45,979 nt of DNA from Gymnopilus junonius (lineage: Eukaryota; Basidiomycota; Agaricomycetes; Agaricales; Galerinaceae): contig JADNYJ010000267.1 of assembly GCA_015501075.1 (NCBI GenBank), forward strand, positions 1 to 45,979. The letters are read 5' to 3'. Of this stretch, positions 1-11,112 are shown in pieces. Below the pieces are notes generated by a model. That model saw only the letters and a program-made list of their open reading frames with translations, was not told where the DNA came from and searched no databases. Made by a program: the position numbers and the translations under genes. The number at the start of each line of letters is the position of its first letter. The first letter of the stretch is position 1.

Positions 1-559
1 CGTCTCAATGGCTTGGCACAATTCGAGGCTGACGTAGCCCCGTACGTCAATCCATAACTAATCCCACCCATTTCCAAACTCACCTGCAATGTAAATTCAA
101 ATTGTCTCGTCAGCTCAAAAGCTTTTTTACTGTTTTGTGTGGGAATATACTGCGTAGCTGAAAAAAATACAAAAAATACACTATCAGTCTCCATCTTGCT
201 TTAAATCCTATATGAAAGGCGAGGACGAAGGCGACCAATTGTTCAGCTTGTTATCAGTTGAAGTGAAGGCTTGGAGATAGCTCTGAGTTTCGGTAAATTG
301 CGTCTGATACGGGAAATATCCCCTTCAGGGAACTAATGGTCGCCACAATGACTGCAGCCGATCAAAGTTTAAACAGCCAGCTGGTAGATATCAGCGAATC
401 GAAAGTAATCATCCAGACGAAATACACAGAGAAATTATCCATAGAAACTAAAAAAGCAAGGAAAAGGTATAGGTTGCGGCTTTTTATTCGATTACAGCCG
501 TATCTGATCTCAACCATTAACCATTGGCCAAAACAGAGTCTGGGTCTTGAGAAAACAAG
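1..559. other. No recognisable gene
   Basis: I see no conserved protein, splice-linked ORF or RNA gene here. The open frames are short and match nothing I know. The segment lies left of the first copy of the repeated block that begins near 560. Confidence 0.4.
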
Positions 560-1289
560 ACTTCAAACACGAGGAATCAACGTTCCTTACGGAAGCATAT
601 AGGCGAATGAAACCCCTTGTATGATAACGGCCAGGGCTGATGCGGAGACCCTGCAGCACTCTAATTAAGCAAATACCAAAAGGAGAAATATCGAGAACTT
701 AAATAAGCTTGGCGAAAAACGACTACAGGGTAAGATGTAGTGGAAATATAGTAACCGATTACTATGCGTGAAAGTCCACAGGGAATGCAAGGCCGTTGCG
801 GCCGGCAAAGCATACACGTTTATTATTCTGTGCAAGGCGTCTCAGTTTGCGCAAACTGTGTGTCAAATAAATTACCCGTGCCTATCGATCACGAAGAGAA
901 GGAAGATCACTGTGGGTATTTGGAAAAGACAAATGAAAAGAACGACACGAGGAAGCCCAGGTGCTGTGGCAACAGCGCACACACAGTCCCAAAAAGAGTA
1001 AAATACCAAGAATGTCAAAACACGAGGTGATGGGCAGTGTGCAACGTGTCAAAAGCGACACAAATTTAACTGATTTTCTCACCGATAATAATCGAATCAA
1101 TGATCACTCCAACGGAGGAACTGTGGGTTTCAGGACACGCGCATCGAAGGCGCCGTTTGACACAGGCATTGTTTTGCTGAGTCCTAATTTCACTGCTATA
1201 AGAAACGACCCACGGTGAGCGCTGGCTCTTTACCCCAACAACAGACTTACCCATATACTCGTTCTGAAGCCAAGCCAAGTCCATACCTC
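560..1289 (+). promoter_or_regulatory. Repeated upstream region and promoter of copy A
   Basis: This block recurs, diverged, before copy B (about 4265-5043) and copy D (about 10390-11112). Shared landmarks are a stretch like GTGCCTATCGATC (near 878), a block like GGAGGAACTGTGG (near 1113), and a run ending in CTGAGTCC before a TATA-like CTATAAGAAACGA at 1196-1208. The TATA lies 94 bp before the ATG at 1290. The same spacing (94-99 bp) in all three copies supports a real core promoter. Short ORFs in this block are not conserved between units, so I do not call them genes. Confidence 0.5.
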
Positions 1290-2891
1290 ATGTCCACTAC
1301 CCGTCAACTCAGCTCCACTGCCCTTTACACCCCCTGGCTAGGCCACATGCCAGACCTTGAATACACCTGGGTCGATGTTCCAGAGCACCGTAAGCATTCG
1401 ATATCCAATGTTCACCAATAGTAGTGCATCTCACGATTGTTTTCTGCAGTCGATTTGGGGTCACTCGATCCGCTCGCCATTGATATCTTTGGTGGGGATA
1501 GCGAGATTCATGCTGTAGAAGAGGGGATTAATTGTAAGCATTGATATACAAAGCTGGAGTAAAGCTTGACGAAATGACATCATCTACTGCAGATAACAGC
1601 CACTCATCCGCGGCCAATCAACTTCTAGCCGTTGGCGATTCTGCCTCCAACTCGAACACGGACAATGAGCAGGCCTATGACGATAACGAAGAACGTAAGC
1701 ATTCGCCACTGATTTCGGAGTGAAGTCTGATATCCTTTCTGATCATCTTCAGTTGAACGATTGCTGAGGGAGTGCATTGAACCCGAATACCATCTCTCAG
1801 GATCCCCCTCCTCTGTTCCCCTCTCAACAGCAACAGCCCTCGACCTCAATCAACAATACCAGCCATCTCTTACCCATCCCGTGGCCACAGAGAATGGTAA
1901 GCTTTCGCGATAGACTCCCAGGAAAAATCTGAGATATATGCTTTTCAGATGCTGAGATAGCGAAAGGCTTACACGAGGTTGAAAATGCTCCTGCACCCTC
2001 TTCAGTCCCAACACCATCGATCGAGGAGACACATTCCCAACAGACCCGGTCCCTGCAACCACGAGAACACAGGCCTAGGTCTACGGCAATGTTCAACGAT
2101 TGTCCTGCGCCCCGCAGTGGAGAGCCAGGACGACCTTACAAAAGAAATCCGATCAAGCTGTTATGGCTGGTCAAACCGGCTCCGAAATCCCATTCAGGGG
2201 TTCCGATGAGCGGGAGCACCACCAGAACGACGCTCAGGACGGAAGGTAATGTGAGGCACCCGGGCTCTCGGATTGGATGCTAATGGTCAATATTCACGAC
2301 AGACAACTGGACAAAGGTCCAGCGACAAGCGACCCCTTGCACCGAGTATGCTTCAATTTATTGTCGAATTCTTCCAAGGACAAGCACAGCTGGAAGTGAC
2401 AGTCGAGTCCTCCACCCCATCATCGATCATTCAGAGAATTCGGTCAGCGACAGGTCACCATCCTCATCGCAGTCACCCCCCTCGACTGCATCCCGACCTA
2501 CCAGCCCTCCCTTGCCTGATCTAGCGCCTTCGTCCCAGCAGAAGCGGAAGAGAGAAGAAGGTGATGGGCCTTCATTGGGATCAGTGAAGAAGACAAAGAT
2601 AAACTTGGGAGATAATCCACGCCCATCCATGAAGCAAGGAACACGAGTTCCCTGCCGAACATACAAGCAAGTCTTCGTGGATCCGAGGTCAGTAGTATCT
2701 TTCTAAATTCATGGGCAACCACTTATCAGCTTGATATCAGTAAACCGACACCGAAACCGACACCGAAACGGGACGGCTCGTTCGCATTCGTAGAATGTAC
2801 CGGACAGTCCAATAGGAAAGAGTTGTTGGATGACGATGAGAGGAGACAACTCGCCAAGATGCAGAAAGAGGCTCGAAAGTCGTTGCAGTAA
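1290..2891 (+). CDS. Many-exon protein of unknown family, copy A (apparently intact)
   Basis: Seven exons join into one open frame of 420 aa: 1290-1389, 1450-1533, 1593-1694, 1753-1896, 1949-2245, 2303-2687, 2741-2891. All introns are GT-AG, 52-60 nt. The first five interrupt codons after base one, the last after base two, so exons 2-5 are symmetric. The product is hydrophilic: an acidic N-terminal half (DDNEE near residue 94), a Ser/Pro-rich middle, a KRKREEGD basic run that could be a nuclear signal, a conserved VPCRTYKQVFVDPRS block shared with copy D, then a KPTPKPTPK linker and an acidic/basic helical tail ending KEARKSLQ. I do not recognise the family; a nuclear role is only a guess from the basic run. 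In exons 5 and 6 other frames are also partly conserved among copies, so the reading there is less certain. Confidence 0.55.
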
Positions 2892-3567
2892 GGCAGAGGT
2901 CAAGGTTGTCTGTTTTTGCTAGCTTTTTCCTCTTCTGCTCATGATTCTCACGGGACGTGTCCTCCAAAAGATTGTATTTCTATCGTCCTCTATGTATTTT
3001 ATTATCCAAACATGGCCCTAGAGGCGATTGCTACAATTTTATTTTCTTTGCTTTGGAAGAGTATCTGTGACGACATCCTCCATGTGTTATTTGGGTCCTC
3101 CAGGGATTTGATGACCCTGACAACTGGAATCGAATACGGAACCGTAGATCAGCCATAATATAAAATTGATACCAAACAGAATATATAGAGAAAAAGGGAA
3201 AATTCAAGCGACATAAGTCTACACCCATGCTTGAAAACTATAAGCATGCCGCACAACTCTTGACATATAAGCAGCAAGGACAGATGGGTCGAGGTTGATG
3301 GTGTCCTGTCCATTCTCGGTCAGGTTGAGCAGGGCAGTGGGCGTTGAATGGCCTTCTTTTCCGCACCGGTCTTCCTCACGAGGTTCCTCACTACTCAAAG
3401 CGTAAATCTATTCACAAATTCCAATTTAACATCTCAAATGGACATGAAAAAGAAATGAGAGCGCGCACAGGTATCAAACGCGAGAAATTGTTCATGACGT
3501 TGCACACGGCCGCTGAGCAAATTGCTATCCCTCACAAAGTTTTTCTGCTTTCCATCATTGCCAGAAT
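2892..3567. other. Downstream part of duplication unit A, no gene called
   Basis: The start of this stretch is shared with unit D (about 12700-12900: GATTCTCACGGGACGTGTCC, then a GATGACCCTGAC block) and weakly with unit B near 6900. Around 3290-3350 a block containing CATTCTCGGTCAGGTT recurs near 7870 and 13110. I could not join an open frame on either strand. Confidence 0.4.
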
Positions 3568-3706
3568 CGACGATACTCGTCCGCAAGGATGACACGGCCC
3601 ACGACATCACTGCTCTCACACATTGACATGCCGCGTATCTCGTCCCCCACATGGTGCTTCGGGCAGAGGGAGGAGGGACAGGTCGTCTGTTATTCGCCGC
3701 CGAATA
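3568..3706 (-). repeat. Near-identical block shared with 8021-8159
   Basis: About 139 bp here match 8021-8159 with only a handful of differences by eye; a weaker copy lies near 13690-13740. On the - strand both good copies read a tail like RRRITDDLSLLPLPEAP followed by a stop. This could be the last exon of a gene read towards copies A and C, but no full gene could be built, so I list it as a repeat. Confidence 0.55.
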
Positions 3707-4264
3707 AGAAATGACCTTCGTGCATGCGTTTTAGTTGAAATCACCAGGTCTGTGGCTTCTGTGGCTCATGCTCAAATTTCGGACTCTAGAGTCCGTCCTA
3801 TCCATGTTCCATTATGTCGGCTACACTGGAATCCTCACTTTTGTAGCTGTACATTTCCCATCGTCCGAGTATCAATCCACATAGACAACTTCAGACGTTA
3901 CACTTCCCTCTAAAATATTCCTTTTAGATGGACATCTAAGGTACTTCTCTACCTTCGAATTTGAAGCTGGAGAACAACTCAAGATGCGTCGTAACAATGC
4001 TGGGTATCGGCATTCGCCTTTTTGGGGACACCCTCTTTGGGGCATCAATGGTCACCTCAATGGCTGTATCTGAAGTGCTAGAGCGGGTTGGTAAATAATT
4101 ACCTCTGGCCTGAAGAGAATCCTCGAGATAATTTTGCAGAAACTATCCAATCCATCCCAGAAAGCGCGCGAGAAAAAGACATGTACGTAGAAAATAATAT
4201 TCTTTAATGCCACGACAATAATTAATCAAGGCTGATCTTGACCATAGCGAACTAGACAGTGTAT
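3707..4264. other. No recognisable gene
   Basis: Spacer between units A and B. No conserved frame, RNA gene or repeat that I can support. Confidence 0.35.
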
Positions 4265-4829
4265 CGGCCTGGGTGGAACAAGGGTTCAAACATGCGGAAT
4301 CAAACTCCTTTATAAATAGGACAAAAATTTACAAAGAAGATAGCAGCCGGAATGATGTGGAGACCCTGTATCCCACCGTCGACTGCTGGTCAACAAATAA
4401 CAAAAGCATAAACTCAAAAAACTTGTACAGTCCTGGGGAGAAATGGTTAGAAGAATGGTTAGAAGGATATTTGGTGAGATATAATTGGCTATGGCCGTCA
4501 GTGACTAACCGTCTATTAGCGTCAGCATGGAATCAAGATTCGGGGCGGTCAGCGAAACTTGAAGCAAATATTATTGCTATTCTGTGTGAGGGCGTCCCAG
4601 TCTGTTCAACCCTTGTTTCAATAAATCATCTGTGCCTATCGATCGTGAATAGAAGATCAGTGTGGGGATCCAGAGATGACAGAAGAAAAGAACAACGACA
4701 CGAGGTCGTCAGGCATTGTGGCAATGGCGCCCACCCAGTCCCAAAAAGTGTAAGCCACCGAATGCGTCGAAACATGAGGCGATGGGTGTGTACACCATGT
4801 CAAAAAGATCGAAATTCAATGATTTCTCA

Positions 4830-5043
4830 TTGATAGCGATCATCATAGCGGAGGAACTGTGGCTTTGAGATGTGTGTGAATGACACGCATCGAAGGTGCG
4901 GCTCGACGACATGGACATTGTACTTCTGAGTCCCAATTTTGCTGCTATAAAAAGCGAACCATGGTGAGCATTGTTTTTTTCAGCCCAACAACACACTCCC
5001 CACTTACTATCCACTCTGAAGCCTCCTTCATTGCTTTACAAGC
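4830..5043 (+). promoter_or_regulatory. Promoter of copy B
   Basis: Matches the blocks before copies A and D. It contains GGAGGAACTGTGG and CTGAGTCCCAATTTT, then a TATA-like CTATAAAAAGCG at 4945-4956, 99 bp before the ATG at 5044. An ATG followed by GTGAGC at 4961 looks like a donor site, but no matching exon is conserved in copy A. Confidence 0.45.
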
Positions 5044-6674
5044 ATGCCTGCTACCCCTCAACCCATGTCCACTACCCCTTATACATTTGGGTCCACCAGA
5101 TCATCAATGATGCCTCCAGCTGGGTCGATACCTCGAAGGATTGTAAGTATTCATCATTAATGAAGCAAACCCACCAGATTTCACAATTGTTTGGGTAGTG
5201 CAATGGTCTCGCGACCCGCTGGCCCTTACTACTCGTACTCATGGCGAAAATGGCGATGCCGATGGCGCAGAGGCGGGAACTGTTTGTAAGCACTGACCTC
5301 TAAGATCTAAGTAGAGTTTAACCAAAGGTCATCGTCTTTAGCATTTGCAGATGACAGTCGTTTGCATATGATTGACCACGTTCGCACCACTGCCGATTCT
5401 GTCTCCAGCTCGGATGGGCATGACTATGATGACGACGATGAATGTAAGCATTCTCCATTGGATACGAACCGAATTCTGATATCAATTATAATCCCTGCTA
5501 GACGACAAAGTGCTCAGGGAGTTCATCCAGGAAGAATACTTCCTGCCTGGGCCTCCCTCCTCTGCTCCTTTCTCAGTGACCCCACCTCTCGAACAAGAAA
5601 TCCATCCATTCCCTGCTCACGCCAACACCGATGATGGGGCCACTGGTAACTGTAAGTCTTCAGCACACATTCCCAAGTGAAATCTGACATAAATATTTTG
5701 CAGACACTGAAATTGATAGAAGCTTCCATGAGGCTGAAGATGCTTTGTCATCCTTGTCCATGCCATCATCCACAGGTCACAAGCCCCATTTCTACACACA
5801 CAAGACCACAAAGCTGGAACTACAGCATCTAATGACTGTCCTCCTCTCCATAACGGAGAGCCAGGACAGCTTATCATATATAGATCTGACCGAGCCTTTA
5901 TGGCTAGTCAAACCAGCTCTGAAATTGCCCTCGGGAATTTCAATGAGCGAAATAACCAGCAGGATGATACTCGGGATGGAAGGTAATGTGAAGATGTCTT
6001 GTCTCTTGAAGTGGATGTTGACAATCGCAATTTACAACAGACAATCAGCGGGGCTGACAACCATCGCCTCCTTGGCACCCGAACTCCTCCAACTGCTGGT
6101 GGAAATTTTCTGCAACCAAAAACAGGCCCAGCAGGAGGAAAGTAAGACAGCAGTTGAGTCATCCACCCCTCCTCCTGCATTGTCAATTACCCCTGTGGGT
6201 TTGGACAATGGATGGTCACCATCCTCGGCGCAGTCATCACCTCCGGCTTTATCAGATTCGAAGGCCACACATCCGGCCGATTCCACCATAAAGACTTCCT
6301 CTCCTGGTCTAGCTCTTTCCCGGCAGGCTCATCATCTCAGCATCAGAAGAGGAAGAAGGAAGAGGACGAGCAGACACGGCGCCCGCTCCCAAAAAGCTGA
6401 AGAAATCTGGTAAAGGGCAATCAGCAGGCCCACCTATGACACAGGCAGTATTCATGCCAGTCCTACACCCAAAACGTTTGACCAAGTCCTCAATTATTCG
6501 AGGTCTGGCTAGTTTCCATATCTAAATGCATAAGAATCTAATCAGTTTGATATCAGTGTTCCCGCGGCGACCCACAGATATTTTCAGGATCCAAACCGGT
6601 CAGCCTTCAAGGGGAGACTGGATGATGGAGGAGGATGAGGAATACTTGGAGAGCAGAAAAGGATCATCACAGTG
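5044..6674 (+). pseudogene. Copy B of the many-exon family, frame-broken
   Basis: The exon/intron plan of copy A is recognisable. Donors lie near 5143, 5285, 5443, 5650, 5981 and 6501, and the exon-5 equivalent starts at 5704. The block WLVKPA and the motif LAPELLQLLVEIF (also in copy C) are readable. The frames do not join: the copy-A splice phase runs into TGA just after the acceptor near 6043, the KKLKKSGKGQ block sits in a different frame from the preceding Ser-rich exon, and the tail after the last intron stops early unless shifted by one base. I read it as a decayed paralogue. Single-base sequencing errors could mimic part of this. Confidence 0.5.
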
Positions 6675-7139
6675 AGCAAGGTGAAGGATGGATCATCCGT
6701 ACTTTTCTCTATCATATCATCGTGGGTATCGATTCTCACGGCCGTGTCCACCTCGAATTTGATTTGTCTCTTTGCATTTTCTGTCTTTATGTATTTTATC
6801 CAGCTCTTGATGATCACTTCCTTTTCTTTGCGTTCGGAGAGGTATTCACAAGTAATGACGTCGAAAAAACTAGATGTGTTACGTATATATCTGCAGGGTC
6901 ATGATGACCTTGACAGAAATTTCATGATTCTATGCCTCGCACGATCCATTGGTTCACGCTTCGCAATATATATTGCTCATACCTGCTTGCCAACAAGAAA
7001 CCCCCAATTGAACTAATTATGTTCGATAATATGCTTACCAACAAGTATGTAGTTTCTCGTAAAGTATTCATCTCATGAGGCCGACATCAGGTCGAAAATA
7101 ATCATCCCGCACTGTCCTTCTCCCCTGCGCTATCGACCT
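6675..7139. other. Tail of unit B, no gene called
   Basis: A short block like CTGCAGGGTCATGATGACC near 6892 matches the downstream blocks of units A (about 3100) and D (about 12885). ORFs here are not conserved. Nothing else is supported. Confidence 0.35.
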
Positions 7140-7830
7140 ATGGAGTACATTCCAACCAGTTGCCGTCCTACGTCCACAAGACGTCAGGCCCGTTCTATTG
7201 CAGCACCCAGCGAGGTCCAGGGTGATAGTCAATCCCAGGCACATACACAACATCATCCCAATCTGAGTCTCCACAATGGAGACCAGGAACACTGCACACA
7301 CATAAACATATCCAACCGAGCTCTAATGGCTGGTCATCCCAGCTCGAAACATCTCCCGGTGCTTTTCCAGAGTGGGACACCAATATGACACTGCAGACAG
7401 AAGATAATGTAAAGTGTCTTGTCCGAATGTCTCAATTTGACACTGACAATTGCGATTCACAGCAAACAAATGAGGGCTCAGCAACGATAAACCCGTTGGC
7501 ACCCGAACTCCTCCAATTGCTAGTCCACATTTTACGGAGCCAAGAAGGCCTCCACGCCACTGCTAACTACTTCAGGAAATCCGGTCATCGACGGGTCAAC
7601 ATCCTCCGAGCAGTCATCCCCTTTGCTTTCAGAAGGGGTCAAACGTATCGCCGATAGCCCTCTCTCGCAACCAGCACCTTCGCCAACGCTCGTCTTCTCA
7701 CCAGAAGCGGAAGAGGGAAGGCCTCCATCGGCACTGAAGAAAGCGAAGATCAATTTCGGATATCATCCTGTCCGTCAATGATGCAAGGACCACAAGTCCC
7801 CTGCAAAAGATTCAAGCAGGTCTGCGCCAT
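7140..7830 (+). pseudogene. Copy C of the many-exon family, 5'-truncated and broken
   Basis: Only the equivalents of exons 5 and 6 are left. Near 7325 the text parallels the exon-5 end of the other copies. The donor expected there reads ATAATG instead of GTAATG (about 7402), so normal splicing is doubtful. PLAPELLQLLVHI (about 7495-7535) is shared with copies A and B, and a KRKRE-like run appears near 7700. Equivalents of exons 1-4 and of the promoter block are missing, and no complete frame exists. Confidence 0.5.
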
Positions 7831-8020
7831 AAGTCTACGCCAGGGCTTGGAAAACGAGTGTCTTCTTCATTCTCGGTCAGGTTAAGCTGGGCAGTGGGCG
7901 TTGAATGGTTCCTCACGAGGTTCTTCACTACCCAAAAGGTATTGACTCTCAGAGGACGGTCGCGCTACTCTCTGATGATACGCACCAGAGGAGGCGGAAG
8001 CTTTTCCTCTACGTAAATCT

Positions 8021-8159
8021 CGACGATACTCGTTCGCAAGGATGACACTGGCCCACGACATCACTGCTCTCACACATTGACATGCCGGGTATCTCGTCCC
8101 CTACGTGGTGCTTCGGGCAGAGGGAGGAGGGACAGGTCGTCTGTTATTCGCCGCCGAAT
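8021..8159 (-). repeat. Second near-identical copy of the 3568-3706 block
   Basis: See 3568-3706. Here the - strand frame is open over 8070-8282 (about 70 aa) and ends with the shared tail. The high identity compared with the poorly conserved flanks suggests a recent duplication, gene conversion, or selection on this segment. Confidence 0.55.
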
Positions 8160-8279
8160 ATCGTCAGAGAGGAGGGCGAGCGGTACTGAAGCTGCCTGGT
8201 AGAGGAACAAATAATCATTACGTAATCGATCAAGAAATGCAAAGTCAGAAGGCAATCCTCCCGTAAACTTTCCAGCCTG

Positions 8280-8840
8280 CACTCCTCCAGCTAGGTAGGA
8301 TCCGTAGCTTACAGGTCAAGAGCGCAAATGAGAGCAGCGAGATGCTCTGAAAATTCTCTATCGAAGACGGCCAACATCTTCTGCTGAAGGCAATGCGAAA
8401 TAGGTAAGCAAAAGATCTGCAAATCCGGATAAGAAACGGAAAGTTGGCAAAAGCAGTTCGTGAAGAAAGAAAAAGGAAATTGACGTACGCAAGGTACGAC
8501 AAGCCCGTACCTTAGTCTGATATGGCTCTTGTGCTCCTCATAATGCACAGAGGCATTATTCCTGCTCCCTCTGCCTCTCTAAAACCCATAGAAGTAGGTG
8601 AAGGACTGAAAGACAATCAACGATCTTCAAGTTCTCATCAAGAGCCATTGAGACACATGCGAGGCTGCAGTGGTGCCTTTGGGCAGAATTATGATCGTGG
8701 CTGGAGCCTAAAGGATGAAGAGGAGGAGCGGATGAAGCGGAGCCACGTGTAGACGAAGACGGAGATGTGGCATGTCCAGCTACAGCTGCCAATGCAACTA
8801 TGAAAGCGCGAACATAGTGGATAACTGGTGGAACGGTGGT
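8280..8840 (-). pseudogene. Minus-strand remnant shared with unit D, possible secreted protein
   Basis: Read on the - strand, about 8765-8817 encodes a hydrophobic run, FIVALAAVAGHATSP. This is paralleled in unit D (about 14400-14455) by FIITLAAVVGHATPS, and both look like the core of a signal peptide. Further along (about 8300-8400) a segment near CTGAAGGCAATGCG also recurs in unit D (about 13995). No initiating ATG or full set of exons could be fixed, so the gene boundaries are uncertain and it may be dead in both units. Confidence 0.3.
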
Positions 8841-10389
8841 ACTACAAATGAAATGGTCAAAAGAGAGAACGTCTGTACGGGAAAGGGGGAAAGGAATACA
8901 AACGTACCATTTACAAACTACGACTACGAGCCGAACATGAGCTGGTTAAAGAATTTTTATCAGCGTACTGGAAATTGGAAGTGGGATGGCATATTAGCTC
9001 ACAGTCTTATATGGCGCCCGTTTTCCTGGAACTTCACTACAGAAAGGTTTTCTCATCTAAAAAAGAAGGGCTTCAGTAAGCTACATAACCAACTGATGGG
9101 CACTCTGTTTTGAAATTATAGTTGAAACATACCTTTTTTTTTCTGAGAGCCTGCCCTTCTCATTAAACCAACCATTGATTCTATCAGCCTCCTAGAAATC
9201 TATGGGTTCCAGCAAGGTTCAAGCTCAGCGTGGTTGCATTCAAATCTTCCTGTTAAAATTTGTCCACGATCTCTCGTAAAGCCAACACGGAGTGCAGGCA
9301 GGTTGACAGCAATAAATAGTGATAGCGTCGTGGGCCATAGACCGGGATCGGCTTGCTCTGGTATATGAGGGAAGCAGGGAGCGTCGAACGAGTATGGAGG
9401 TGGTAGAATAAGGCTTAATAGAAGGGACCCAGTTTGGTTCGATCGCGCCGGCCTTCACGGTAATATGTGATCATTGTGTCAGGTTGGACGCCGCTCTCTT
9501 CCTAAACCTGTAAGTAATAAGTACGGTAAGCTCATTTAAAACGAGAAAAGAGAACGTCGAGAGGACGTTCTTAATGTAACGCACCTAATAGATCTTCTAG
9601 TAGATCTCTTCTTCAAAAACAACCTTATATGAACCAACTATTTCGATCCTTCAGATTGAAAAAGAAAGTCTTTGTGAAGTGGTGAATAGGAAAAAAAAAG
9701 GAAAAACCAAGGACACGGCGTTTGTTGACGATGGTGACGGAAAGAATGTTGACCTTCTGCTGACAAAGTATGTAATGATCTAAATTTATCCTCCTTGAAC
9801 GATCTCTTCACGTTCATGTTCATGTTCAACTCCAGATCACCTTTCATTAGCATCGATCATTTTTCCCCAAAATTCCTCTGATATTTTATGCTACCTTGAC
9901 TCCGAGAAGTAATTGCAGGCGCTTTCACAGCTGAAAACTTGCCCAAGCTCAAGCTTTCAAGTCTAGTACTTACGCAGATTCCATAGCACCAGTGCACCAG
10001 CCAAAAGGTTTGGGGTTCCAGTCTAACACTCTTGTCTGTACAATTCTTCTATTTTATTAGCCCGGACTCACACAGACAACTTTCACCTGTAAGGCTTTTT
10101 CGGGAAAATGTTCCCGCAGACGAAAACCAAGATATGTCTAGTTTCTGGGCTGAAGCTAACCGCGAAGGAACCTCTTTGCATTGGCCTCCTCCGTGGGCAT
10201 GAATAGTCGGTAATGATGTAATCAAGTGCAGATGGGTTGGGGAATGTTTATGATTGCCTGCAGGAGCATTTTGAGACGAGATTGGGTAAACTTGTCCAGC
10301 GGCCCAGTAAATATGCGGGAAAAGGCGCAAGTGCGTATAATTTTTTTTTTCCAATCACACCTGATCTCAACTGTCGGCGAAGCAGACAG
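8841..10389. other. No recognisable gene
   Basis: About 1.5 kb between units C and D. Short unrelated ORFs occur on both strands. Nothing conserved, no RNA gene and no clear repeat is supported. Confidence 0.35.
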
Positions 10390-11112
10390 CGTCTACCTAG
10401 AGTGAACAAGGGCTCAAACATGGGGAATCAAACTTCTTAATATAAATCTAATGGTACGAGAAAAAATAACTGCCTGGAATGATGCGAAGACCCTACATCC
10501 CAACGCCAACGAGTGAATACCAAAAGGGTGAATTCGCAAACGTTGTATAGACTTGGTCAGGGTAAATCACTGGTGAGTGCCAATGTCAAAGGCACTAGAG
10601 TGACTCACTGTATATTAAGTGCCTGCAGGGAGTGAAAATTTAGGGCGACCAGTGCTATTTTCCTAGCTTGTGAAAACCTTGTGTCCAATAAGTCATCCGT
10701 ACCTATCGATCAAGGATAGAAGATCAACGTGGGGATACAGAGATGGCAAGGAAAAGAACAACGGCACGAGGTCGTCAGGCGTTGTAATAACGGCGCCCAC
10801 CCAGTCCCGAAAAGTGTAGGCTACCGAAAGCGTCGAAACACGAGGTGACGGGCAGTGTACAGCATGTCAAACGCAATTCAAATTTAACTGATTTTCTCAT
10901 TGATAGCGATCATCATAGCGGAGGAACTGTGGCTTTTGGGGGTGTGTGTGAGTGACGTGCGAATCGAAGGCGCGGCAAGACACGCGCATTGTATTTCTGA
11001 GTCCCAAATGTTCTTCCATAAAAAGCGACTATGGTGAGGATTCATTTTTATCCCAGCAACACACTCACTCACACCTACCCTCTCTGCAGCGACATTCATC
11101 GATTTGGAGGTC
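10390..11112 (+). promoter_or_regulatory. Repeated upstream region and promoter of copy D
   Basis: Begins with a block like GAACAAGGGCTCAAACATG, shared with 4276 onward. It includes GTACCTATCGATC (near 10699) and GGAGGAACTGTGG (near 10920), and ends with a TATA-like CCATAAAAAGCGA at 11016-11028, 97 bp before the ATG at 11113. Confidence 0.5.

Noticed and set aside
8772..9113. Open frame of 113 aa on the + strand
   Set aside because: It lies opposite the conserved - strand run, has no homologue in the matching part of unit D and no recognisable domain.
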